DNA from: Mnemiopsis leidyi
Taxonomy: Eukaryota; Ctenophora; Tentaculata; Lobata; Bolinopsidae
DNA: 40,695 nt
Assembly (NCBI GenBank): GCA_000226015.1
Contig: JH155468.1
Coordinates: forward strand, 33,683-74,377
Reading direction: 5' to 3'
The first letter of the stretch is position 1, and every line of letters starts with the position of its first letter. Positions 9,904 through 20,262 of the stretch are shown piece by piece. The notes below the pieces were generated by a model. The model was given only the letters and a program-made list of their open reading frames with translations. It did no database searches and was not told the origin of the DNA. Both the position numbers and the translations under genes were made by a program.

Positions 9904-12510
9904 TTAATCTATATCAGCGGACAGCGCCTTTACTTTCACGTCACAGCTACTATGCAAACAAGCGAATAAATCATACTTCGGGCTCAATTTCTCTGCTTTG
10001 TCAAAGTCATTGTTACTCAGTGCTTCGTCAATCTCAGCTTTCAAACGAACAACTTCAGAGTTAAATTTTTCAGTCTCCCCATTGACCTTTCCCAACAAAT
10101 GTTCGACAGCTTCAACACTTTCTCGGTTTAGTTCCTCTGTCCCTTGCACAACATCTTGGCTCCTCCGTTTTATCATCTTGAGAAAGGTATATGTGTAGCA
10201 AGCATCGTATTCCAGAAGAGATCGAGAAATTGTACCGATATCGGAGGGAATTGAGTTCAAGGAGGCTAAAACGGATGTCAAATTTGAGACCAAAGCTTTG
10301 TAACATTCTCTGTCAAATTTGGATTGCTGTAGAGATGCCTTATCTAAAAGTTCTCGTAAGTCGTCCGAACTCTTAGCCAGGTCTGATTCATCTTGAAGTT
10401 TCACTTTTTCAATTTGTGCAATATTTTCAGTGATAGAATTTAAGTTTTCCCTAATTTCTGCTTCCTCCTTGGATAACTTGGCAGCATCTTGGAAACGCTT
10501 CTTGGCAATTGCTTCAGTTTTTAAACCTTGGCAATTTTGCAAATTTGATTTGGATAGAATTTCTTCGCTTTTAAGCTGGGATATTTTTCTCTGGTGATTG
10601 AACACATCATTGGATTTAACCTCAATCAGCTTTTCTTGTGCGGATATTTCATTGATAATTTCTGAAAGAGATTTCGGGATTGATAATCGGTTTGAAACGT
10701 CAGATGAGACCGATACATGGACTTCACTCACTATCAATCCTTCATTAGTGGAAATAGAATCACATGTTTTACTCTTAAGTTCAGTAAGGTTGGCATTCAC
10801 CCTGCCCTGAATTGAGCTGATGTTTTCAAGTTTTGAAGAATATGTATCAAATTCTGCTGTCTGCTTGGCAAGGTTAGATTTTTCATTTTCTAACGATACA
10901 GATTTTACATGGCAACTGTCTTTTTCCTTTTTAAGATCGAGTAGCTTTTGTTGGTGAAGTTTCTCAGCTTCAACTTTGTCCACAATCAATTTCCTTTTCT
11001 CCTCAAGAATCGAGTTTTCCTGCAATCTGAGCTTTTTTAGCCGTTCTTCGAGAAGTTTTATCTCAGATTGCACCCCTTCCAGTAGTTCATCTTGGTATTG
11101 CATCTGAAAATGTTTAGTTTTAAATGATAAAATGGAGAGAAAAAGATTGGCAGGACTGAGCTTGAGGCCAAAGGCCATGTTTTTATCTCTAAGAACGCAT
11201 GATAATTTCATCATAACAATACATTTTATGCTGATAATGTCTAATTCAAACATTAGCAACCTGAACAAACAAATAGAATTCGCCTATCAAATTAAATAGG
11301 ATCAAAATATTCGACACACCTGAAGATTGTGATCGTCAGAGGAAACTTTGAGTTCGTTAACCAGATTAGCTTCTCTCTGTTTCAAGTAGTCCTGATCGAT
11401 AGTAAGATGTTTTTCCCGACAGCTCAGAGTATTTTCAGCACTGTCGAGCTCCTGCCTCTGTTTATCAATTTTAGAAGAACATTGAACCTCAATCTTTTTA
11501 GAAATAGATTTGAATCTTGTAGTTTGCTCATCCAGGCTGACACAAAAGTTCTTCAGGGACTCAACGTGTGATTTTCGGTCTGAGTTTAGGTTCTTAAGTT
11601 TACTTTCAGTGGATTCGAGCTGTCTCGGAGGCTGAAACAGCAATAGCTGAGACTGCTGAACGTCCTTCATCACACTGTCCAAGCGTGTCTGCAATCTATC
11701 AGCAACATCATACAAGTTTGCATCAATGGCGGTTTTTATTTCGGAATGCAATTCATCAACAAGAGCTGCAGATTTCTCGAATCTCAGCAGTTTTTGTATT
11801 GACAACAATGAGTTAACTCTGATAGAATCTTCACATAATTTCATCTCTTCGAGGATTTTACTGCTATCCTGCTCATGTTCACTTTTAATGCTGTTCAAAT
11901 CATTTTCAAACTTTTCAATTTCCGAAGATGCCCTTTCAAAAAAGAACATGGTCTTGTTAGATCGTGTTTCTATTTCTGGTTCAGGTGAATAAGTGGGAAG
12001 AGTTGGGGGTTCATCTTGTGGTTTTATATGTGCCAATGAAGATGATCTGAATGACACCTTTTGTAAGGGAGCAAGATCATCTTGTGTTGATTTGAGAGCT
12101 GCTGGAACAGAATTATCATTCCTAGACCACGTTTTCGGTAGTCCCGAAGCTAAACTTGTTGACATTTGGGACTGTCTACCGCCAGAGTTGATTCTAGGTA
12201 TATCAGTGCTTTTAGCCTTTCTCTGAGGGCTAAGTTGTCTAGGATCAAGAGATCGGGGTTCCAAAGGGTAGGTATCTGGAGGGAGTTCCTCTTCTTCGTT
12301 AATACTTCCTGGCAAGGAGCGTGTCTCTTTTGAAGGACCAGGAGGCGGTAAAACAGATGACTGATTATCGAATTGATAGTTTGAATTGTGTACAGGACGG
12401 CTGTTGGATGATCCAAAACTTTGTAGAGATGTGGTCATGGAAAACTTTGCATCTGTTTTGCCAAAAATTTGGAGACCATCAAACATAGATCCCCTCGTAC
12501 TTTTATCCAT
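9904..12510 (-). CDS. Coiled-coil protein with UVR-like motifs, unidentified
   Basis: Two exons, 12510-11320 and 11103-9904, joined by a GTGTGT donor and a TTTTCAG acceptor in phase 0, encode 796 residues. Residues 1-190 are low-complexity and Ser/Pro-rich, with a PPPGP stretch. From about 190 to the end the protein is almost entirely heptad-like and charged, so a long coiled coil is likely. Three short motifs resemble the UVR helical hairpin (a small-residue start, then Asp/Ala-rich helix): about 261-280 (AIDANLYDVADRLQ), 596-615 (AIAKKRFQDAAKLSKEEAEI) and 755-775 (ALSNNDFDKAEKLS). No signal peptide or membrane segment is seen. I do not recognise the family. Start at 12510 is the first Met of the frame. 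Position suggests an independent gene between XRN1 and the kinase. Confidence 0.85.
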
Positions 12511-13290
12511 TCTTACTATTCAGTTTCAATAGTTTATACAAAAATGCATGTAAACTGTAGGTATATTGATGCCAACTGATGATATTCTTCATACAATTGT
12601 GAGGATATCGAAGAAAGTGGCTTTCAGGCAATTGTCTTGAAAAGTTTGGTAAACAGCTAGACCTTAAATAAAATCGCCATCTTTTCACCTGAGCATGAAA
12701 GTTTAAGCTTTTATAAGCAAATTATGTTAGATTTACGCAAATCAGCATTTAAAATTACCCATGTTAATTGGCAAATATCAAGATTTCAAGAATGGGATAA
12801 TGTTTGACACCTTGATGATATAAGATGCATCATTGCAAAATTTTAGAAAACAAAAAACAACTAACAGTAAAACGGCGGTTTATTTCAAAAATTATATTAT
12901 ATAGTCCAAACCATTATGAATAAGGCATATAACAACACCTCGATAATAACAGTGCAATAAATTCGATAACTCAACGATAAATATAAAAATATTCAATATA
13001 TTAGAATGGAAATTTTGGCTACAATATCAATATTTCTATATCGTTATTTACAATTCTTTGTACTTAAAATCGGATTTTTTGTCAGATACCTTAGGTTAAA
13101 CCGTATTGCAGAATACGGAAACCGGCATTTCATGATATTATCATAGAAATTGCTCAGTTAACTGTCATGCTACAATATCACTACTTTTATGCAGCATCCA
13201 GAACATGATAACATTAAAAAATGCGATTACCAAATTTTATGAATATCACGATTAACCTTAAATTAACAAAGATAGCTAGTTATTTCACTT
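12511..13290. other. Intergenic, AT-rich
   Basis: Upstream of the coiled-coil gene and downstream of the Aurora stop. It should hold the promoter of the former and the 3' UTR of the latter. On the minus strand an AATAAA lies near 12875, far from the kinase stop, so its role is doubtful. No repeat or exon seen. Confidence 0.5.
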
Positions 13291-15373
13291 TCAGGTTCTT
13301 AAAAAGTTCAATTTTTCTTGAGCATTCTTAACAATCCATGGGTGATTCATAATGTCTTTCAAAGAGGGTCTCAATTTAGCATTGGAGACAAGAATTTTGG
13401 AAATGAGATCAGCTGCGTCTGAATCAACAAACTCTGGGATAGTGTACTGAAAGAATGTCAGTTAGGTCGAAATGATATTGATATAGTAGAATTGAGGTGC
13501 ACATTGCACAACATGTTAATCTTACTATGATAACGAAATTCTAAGTGTGGTTATGCATATGACTACTTGGTTATTACAAATAAAGAAGGTATACTGAATG
13601 ATTAGAACTTGGAGTAATCTTTCTTAAGACGTTAAAAGAAAGAAAAACAGAGCTAACCTTGCAGTGTTTGATATGAGACATGGTTTCAGCAGTCGTTTTG
13701 AGCTCAAACGGGGGTTTACCCACCAAAAATTCATAAGTAAGAATCCCGAGACACCATATATCTACATTGTTGTCGTACTGAAATCGTCAAGCAGGATAAA
13801 GATTGCTGGTAAAAGAGAAGAGAGCTTATGGAATTAGCTATCTCCTAGATCTTAAAATTTAAATACATTGTAAAAAAGATAATTATCAAGATATTATACA
13901 GTGATCCTCTCAACCTGAACATTGTCTATCATTTCGGGAGGAAGATAATCCACAGTTCCACAAAGGGTGGTCCTCCTTGAGTCTGGGGAATGAATTGACC
14001 AGCCGAAATCTCCTAGTTTCAGCAGCAAATTTTCGTTGGAACCTGGAACGGTTCTAATGAACTGGTTAACCTTGAAAAATGTAAGGCAGTACCAAACAGT
14101 TAGTCAATTCAGTTCAGGTCAGGTGACAATAATTCATATTAGAATCCGGTAAGAGGCAATAAAGAGACCAACAAAGAAATCGGGAAGGTGTCTATTGGTT
14201 AGAAATTATGGATAATTTTAGTATTTAGTTCTACTGTACTGCCAGCGTGGCGGTTAATATGGTTCATCAACATGCAGCCTTGCAACACAACCAAATGTTA
14301 ATAGGCAAAGATTCTGCTTATCTAAAAGAGGTAAAGTAATAATGAGGATCACGTGGATTAAAAATGATTTTCTTTACACCTTGAGAAGTCCTTCCTTGAA
14401 ATGCACATCCAATGATTTTAAATATCAAAATATATAACTATATTATTAACAAAGACCTGGCTCTGTTCCCAGAAGGATATTTTCTGGTTTGATGTCCCGA
14501 TGAAGGACCTTGTGTTTGTGTATGTAATCCAATGCATCTGCAAGTTGTTTCACCAAGGTTGCAGCTGTCTTGTCATCAAAACGTTCCATTTTTCTCAGAT
14601 GACGGTAAATGTCACCCTCTCTAGCATACTCCAGCACAATGTAAATTTTAGCTGAAAAGTAGAACTAAAATTTCAAACATATTTATGTAAGAATTTAGCA
14701 GTCGAGTCGAATAAGTCGAATTCTTCAAAGGAGCTAATATCTCAACTTGTATTACCTGCATCATGGAAGTAACCATACAGCCTAATGATATTAGGATGCC
14801 TGAGTCGGCACTGTATTTCCAACTCTCGCTTTAACTGGTGCATAACTTCATTTTTCATGAGATCTACTTTGTCTAAGCACTTGATTGCGACAACAAATCG
14901 GCTCTTTTTCTCCCTGGCCAAGTACACCTTACCAAATTTTCCTTTTCCAAGAGGTTTTCCTGTAAAAAGTAAGGATTTGTTGAAAATAATGTCGTATTCA
15001 GAATCTTAAACGACCAACAATACATTCTTTTATGCCGACAGATGAGTAAAAAACGTACATGTAAGTTTGCCATTTGGGTTGGCAAAGACAACTTATTGAG
15101 CTGATAGAAAAAACTTATCTCCTAAATCCCAATAACATATGAGGAAATACTTTCAAATAAGTTCTTGCATTTAGTTCGATATTTCAATTGAATCAATTCA
15201 ATTCAATTCAAACCGATTTCAAAGTCATCAATAGTCCAGGGGCGCATTCTTCCTTTAGTGTTTTCTTTGTTGGTTCCACTGCGCTCAGCATTTTCCTTAT
15301 CAAATTCCTTGAAACTATCAGGATGACTTTCAGATACAGCTTTTGCGCCATCAGATGCACTACCCACGTTCAT
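13291..15373 (-). CDS. Aurora kinase (serine/threonine mitotic kinase)
   Basis: Six exons on the minus strand: 15373-15214, 14959-14756, 14651-14457, 14042-13915, 13777-13658, 13446-13291; all phases fit and give 320 residues plus stop. After a 46-residue N-terminus, the Aurora signature WTIDDFEIG leads into the glycine loop [17 protein letters not shown] carries the ATP-binding lysine, and HRDIKPEN and DFGW follow. The activation loop RRTTLCGT has the autophosphorylated threonine, and VDYLPPEMI is typical of the family. The C-lobe ends [14 protein letters not shown]. Length matches Aurora B/C-type or short A-type enzymes; I cannot assign A or B from this alone. The N-terminus contains two KEN motifs (DKENAE, NKENTK), which are APC/C recognition signals in other mitotic proteins. 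Upstream lies a telomere-like tract. Confidence 0.97.
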
Positions 15374-16870
15374 TGTAAAAAGCAGCTGAAGGAAGTTAAT
15401 TAGCCCAAGATAATATTTCAAATATGATGGAGAGCTATCAGAATATAAAGGAAATTTGTAAGTATCTGTTTTTAGTTTAATTTTTAGGGTTCCCGTCACC
15501 CCACACCTCATATCCTTCAGATTTTGCCCAGCCACCCTAACCATAACCCCAACCATAACTCTAACCATAACCCTAACCCTAGTTCGAAGTTGTTGTTGTG
15601 GAGCAGGACGTTGCTGGGGCTAAATGTCTGAGTTACAAAGCTCCGGGGCACAATGTTGTTGGGCAGGTCGTCGGCCCACCAATTTGGCAACCACCCAAGA
15701 AAAGACACTCAACTTAAAATTTTTGAACCCCGAGACTAATTTCAATCGAATTCTTGCCCAATTTTAGAAAAGTTGTCACCCCTATATATGACAATATGAA
15801 GTGTGGTACACCACCCTCCCCCACGACACTTTTTTGCGAACGAGCTGGAGTCCAAATGGAAAGAGTTAGAGATTGAAAAATTTCAGGTATGGTAGATCTC
15901 GTCACGTTCTGTAGGTTAGGGGGTGTTAGAATTCACTCCATCCCCTCTAACTCTCTAAGGGCCCTTTAAGGCCTTAAAAGCCCTTATAAGGCCAAAAAAG
16001 TCTACAAATCAGGGGACAAGTTGAAGTCCAAAAAGAAAGAAATAGAGTCATGACCCCTTATATGGCCCCCAAAATTGAAATTTTCAACTTTGAGCTAGAA
16101 GGAGAGTTAGACCTACATTTTGACCCCCAATAGCCCAAAAATGAAAATTTTTAATTTGAGGAATGACAAAAGTTAGACCAGTATTGTCACATAAAATTTG
16201 ACGAGGAATCCGAATTTGATAGTTTTGAGGCCGAAAAATATCACGTGACCACTAAAGTGACCCCTTATTTTTTATTCTTGAGCTTGAAGAAAAGTTAGGC
16301 CAGCATTTACTAGTTGTAGAATGAGATCAAAAACTTTTAAGTTTAAATTGTGCTTTTGATAAATTGCTTTAATAAAACACAGATATGGTATATAATACTA
16401 ATGGATCTAACCAATCAAACAATACAACCAAAATCATGACAAGCATCTTTCCACCCAAGTATACTACATTATCCTTAGCCTAAACATAAGTAATAAGTCT
16501 ACTATAACTAAAAAACTGTAAAATCTTATAAAATATGAATGTTAAATGAAGAGCTGTCCAAAATACTTTTCCATCAAGTTCAAACAACATCCCATTTATT
16601 GTAGACTATGTGTTTTTGTGACACATCTTACTTTACGTGTCTCTGAATACTTTGTTTTCTCTGAAACTTTTAGCCATATTGCTTTAATATGTATAATTTA
16701 TATCAATCACTTGTACTTTATCTCAACAGGTCTCAAATATCAATACAGATAGTTAATTTATAAAAGCCACAGTAGATATATAACATCACATAAATTTACG
16801 CAATTCAATTATCACTGTCAAAGTACAAAAACAATTCTCACTTATTAACAATCAAGCAAATGACACACTA
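15374..16870. other. Intergenic region with degenerate repeats
   Basis: Besides the telomere-like tract at 15533-15582, the part from about 15960 to 16350 is built of diverged units of roughly 90-100 bp. The units share GAGTTAGACC-like blocks, a CCCCAAAATTGAAATTTTCAA or CCCAAAAATGAAAATTTTT block and an AATTTGAGG-like tail. It is probably an old, decayed repeat. No coding exon was recognised. Nothing notable is visible at 16360-16870. Confidence 0.6.
15533..15582. repeat. Interstitial telomere-like repeat
   Basis: About eight consecutive hexamers of CCCTAA or one-base variants (CCATAA, CCCCAA, CTCTAA), ending in two perfect CCCTAA/CCCTAG units. TTAGGG is the usual telomere repeat of most animals outside arthropods and nematodes, so this is a degenerate internal copy, about 160 bp upstream of the Aurora start codon. 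Confidence 0.85.
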
Positions 16871-17830
16871 TCATTCAGGTTGGTGACTTGGTAGCTCATA
16901 ATATGTCATTATGAACTGTCCCCGAGACTTGATTGGTTCAGCAGTCCAAATTATTTGAGAACAAAACTTTGTGTACCAAGTATCTCCTGGCAGATACTTG
17001 TAAATAAAAACAAACTGCTCTAGTGGAGCAATGACCTTTGGCAGTTTCATCTTAGTAACTTGCCTGATCACACAATCTTGATCCCCATCAGAATCAATTC
17101 CTGTTTTGTTTGGAAAAATTTGAAGTTGGTTTATGACAACTGGCATTTGAATGTTATTTGTTACCATGACTTTAATCAAATCATCTTTAGTGGTCTTTGA
17201 ATAAGAGCAGTAAACACTAAGAGGATTCACTAATTTTATGTCTACATAAACCTTGAATTCAACAGGGTTCCTTAATAGGATGTTCATGTTTTTACCATTG
17301 ACAAAACTGTCAATAATATTGACAACATTTTCATCTTGCTTATGAATACCAGTGAATAGAAGCTTTGTTCTTTTACTATTTGGGGACAAATTGCCAAGGC
17401 TAGTACATAAAGGAAAAAGCACATGACCATCACTAGTAACTTGTGGTGTGAAGTACTCTTGATTACTGTGAGAAGGATGCTTATTTTCAGCTGCATAGAT
17501 CTTGCAATGAGCCATTCCCTCAACAGATTCATGTGAACTATCTTGATTTTCTTCTTGAGAACTCACTTCAACTGCAATCTTTAGAGTTAGAAGGGATGCT
17601 TTCCATTCTTCATACATAACGCTTGGGACTTTACCAGTATACTTTACTATTAAATAGATGTACAAGAATTCTTGGATGAATGCTTGATCTCTAGATGTGC
17701 TAGATGCAATATCATATTTGTCTTGCAATGTCAGTGGCATATGAACAAAATATGTGTTTTCTTCCACAGATGGCTTTTGGCGAAAGGAATCATTTTTCTG
17801 TCTAACATCTTCATTCCTTTTTAAGGACAT
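16871..17830 (-). CDS. TRAPPC14-like protein, intronless and C-terminally short
   Basis: One open frame of 319 residues without introns, unlike its intron-rich neighbours. The order of segments fits TRAPPC14 (MAP11), a metazoan subunit of the TRAPPII trafficking complex. An N-terminal beta-rich part is followed by DGHVLFPLCTSLGNLSP (family: strand with FPL.VSL..LPP), a region ending VVINQLQIFPN, and LPKVIAPLEQFVFIYKY. Near the end, QIIWTAEP and YYELPS correspond to the family's WSTP and HYRLPS. The frame stops just there, where vertebrate TRAPPC14 continues for about 250 more residues. An acceptor-like TTGTAG sits immediately before the start, so an upstream exon is possible. It may be a retrocopy, a shortened gene or the first coding exon of a longer model. 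The assignment is by remembered pattern only. Confidence 0.55.
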   Translation of the reverse strand: MSLKRNEDVRQKNDSFRQKPSVEENTYFVHMPLTLQDKYDIASSTSRDQAFIQEFLYIYLIVKYTGKVPSVMYEEWKASLLTLKIAVEVSSQEENQDSSHESVEGMAHCKIYAAENKHPSHSNQEYFTPQVTSDGHVLFPLCTSLGNLSPNSKRTKLLFTGIHKQDENVVNIIDSFVNGKNMNILLRNPVEFKVYVDIKLVNPLSVYCSYSKTTKDDLIKVMVTNNIQMPVVINQLQIFPNKTGIDSDGDQDCVIRQVTKMKLPKVIAPLEQFVFIYKYLPGDTWYTKFCSQIIWTAEPIKSRGQFIMTYYELPSHQPE

Positions 17831-18004
17831 TACCTACAAGATTGAATAATCATTAAGTAAATAAGGAAGTTATTTTTAAGACATTATAGAGGAATTCAAA
17901 TGAGAGCATCAAGCAAAGAGGAGATTTAAACTCTAATTTATCCAGAGGTGATCATGGGCAGGAACTTAAAACGGGCAACACAGCAATTAAGGTGCAAAGT
18001 TTAA

Positions 18005-18800
18005 GACTTGTGCCTGCTTTGTTTGGTTTCAGGCGGACACTTAATATTCCCATCTCTCTTTTAGACTAGATACCACTATGAAGTTGTAATTGTATACCAG
18101 ATACTGTGATGAATGATGATATGAATTCACTACAATGTTGCAGTTTTTGTAAACTGCAAAAACTGCAAATGCAAATTTAGGTCACTCCCTTAGACGGGCT
18201 AGCCTGAGGTGCTCATATCCTTTTCTGTAACCCTGAGCCACTGGGTATTGAAGCTGTAGGGGGTTAATCTTACGAGCCAGGGAATGTGCATTTCCAGCCG
18301 AAGCTGCACCAGACGCAGTCTGGTGACTGGCCGACTTGCCACAGCCAGGGATCGAACCCTGGTCTGCTGACTGCTGCAAGGGATGCGTAAATGAAACCAC
18401 TACACCACCCAGCCGACAGCAAACTACTATTATATATAACTTTATAACAGAAACCAAGTTATAAAGTACTGAGAATTAACCAAAAACTATAGTGTTTTGA
18501 CTGTTAATGGTGAACATATTACAAAGCACAACAGTGGACATTTAACTACAGTCGACGCCACAAAGTCAAGAGATGAAACTGAAAGATATGAACGCACGCA
18601 GTCTTAATGGCTTCAACATCGTGTCAAGAACACTGCTGACTGTTGCCTGTTCCTAAAAGTCTGCATACCATAAACGTGGGCGACTCAGTGTCCTAGGTGC
18701 AGTTACGTCCTTTCCTGCTGACTTATTTTCTGTTGTTGACAATACGTTTTCGTTCCTGTCCAGTGCCATATCTTTTGTAGTAATTATTCATTAAATATTT
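18005..18800. repeat. Dispersed repeat, copy 2, interrupted by a SINE
   Basis: Second copy of the repeat at 4925-5500, in the same orientation. It is split at about 18170-18450 by a tRNA-derived SINE that copy 1 lacks. Matching blocks resume after the insertion with GAGAATTAACCAAAAACTAT and continue through TGAAAGATATGAACGCACGC to the end. Confidence 0.85.
18180..18422 (-). mobile_element. tRNA-derived SINE
   Basis: On the minus strand the element begins near 18420 with a pol III A-box-like GGTGTAGTGGTTTCA and about 45 bp further has a near-perfect B box, GGTTCGATCCC. A non-tRNA body of about 160 bp follows (CAGTCACCAGACTGCGTCTG, a small palindrome, then GGCTCGTAAG). The head is too diverged to fold as a working tRNA. 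The insertion point inside a repeat whose intact version is present elsewhere in the window confirms that it is an insert. Exact target duplications were not clear. Confidence 0.8.
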
Positions 18801-20262
18801 CCTTAGTCAGTGTTTTTGCAACCAGATTTTTCATACCTAAATTGGCCATACCCAGAATAAATCTATGGACATGACTCTGTGCAGTGTGCCCGACGCATCA
18901 CGCATTTATAACTTATATGATCCATTACAACATCATTTAACTTTTATTTTATGTAGGAGCAGCCACACAATCTCGTTCACCTGGTCACTTATACATGGAG
19001 ACCTTTGTCACACCAGACACCATGAAATTCATATACCTACCTACCCACCTCACCCTAAAATCCGACCACTTTAAACCATCTACTTTACTTTTTTGCCTTC
19101 GACAAAGAAAGTATAAGACAAGGCAAAAATTTTATTCGCATTAAACACAAACTTCCACAAATATATATTTTCATTAACATTGTTTTATTCAATGTTTTGA
19201 CATGATTCATGATATCACGGATGTCACTGCTATTGTACGTGTGCTATCACACAAGCTGTAATGATTGATTAAGCCAACCAATTAATTAAATCTTACATCA
19301 TGGTCAAGTAAAAATATAATAATTTACCAAAAGAATGCCCCTATCTGTGGACTAATATGGAGCAAGTTTAATAAAAATGTATCATGACTGTTACATAAAA
19401 ACTGTAGAAATTTAAGTTCAACAATTTCTATAACAAAATTGCATCTTAGCTCTGTTTTATGACCTTAAGTCTTAACAGATTGTATTGTCAATGTAATCTG
19501 AAGATTTGATATTTGAGTTAAGATGAATCATGATTGTGCATTGCCAATTTTCCTGATAGCAATGATATGAAGAGCTGACTATGCTAGGATGATCCTTGTG
19601 CAGTCGATAACAAGGGGTGTTCTGACTTCTGTCTGTTGAACAGTCTCACTAGATACAGATAGATACATATAGATTTAAATTTTATTGTGTGTTATTTCCT
19701 GACTTACTAAATAATTGTAGTCCAAAGTCTTCAACATCTTCTGATATGACTTATAAATTTATCTCATCACCAAGGCAACACAGCATTCTGATTGTGTTCC
19801 ATCAGACAATGTGATACTCTTGCCTCCCAACCGACCAGTATCTTACTTATAACTTCCATTTATAACTCACTCTACAAAGACACTAAAATTTTACTCCTAG
19901 ATGCTCCTGCCTGACTGGTATTCAATTACAGGACATTACTAACAGTTAAACGCCCCGGAAAAAGAGTCTTGAATTGAACGTTGTGGCTACCAGGTCAGTG
20001 TCAGATTCTGGTTTTTGATATGGTATTTGATACAACAACTTTCTTTTTGCGTAATCAGATCGGATATTTTCATCAGTAACTTCTAGGCATTTTACTTATC
20101 CCTAGTTAACAAAGTCAATTGAACTAAAACCTCCGTAATGATGACTGGTTGACCGTTCATTGTACCGGCAGTTTATTGCATCGACCTGAGGACAAAGTCA
20201 TGACATTTAACATTTCTATGCAACATCTCAAAACCATTTGTCTATTTCTGTGAAAGATTATT
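18801..20262. other. Intergenic, no gene recognised
   Basis: AT-rich sequence without a supported exon. A hairpin at 19090-19129 has 10-bp perfect arms (TTTTTGCCTT and AAGGCAAAAA) with a 20-base loop. Otherwise nothing is visible. Confidence 0.5.

Noticed and set aside
9879-12416. Short plus-strand frames opposite the coiled-coil gene
   Set aside because: They are shadows of a long minus-strand coding sequence with consistent amino acid bias.
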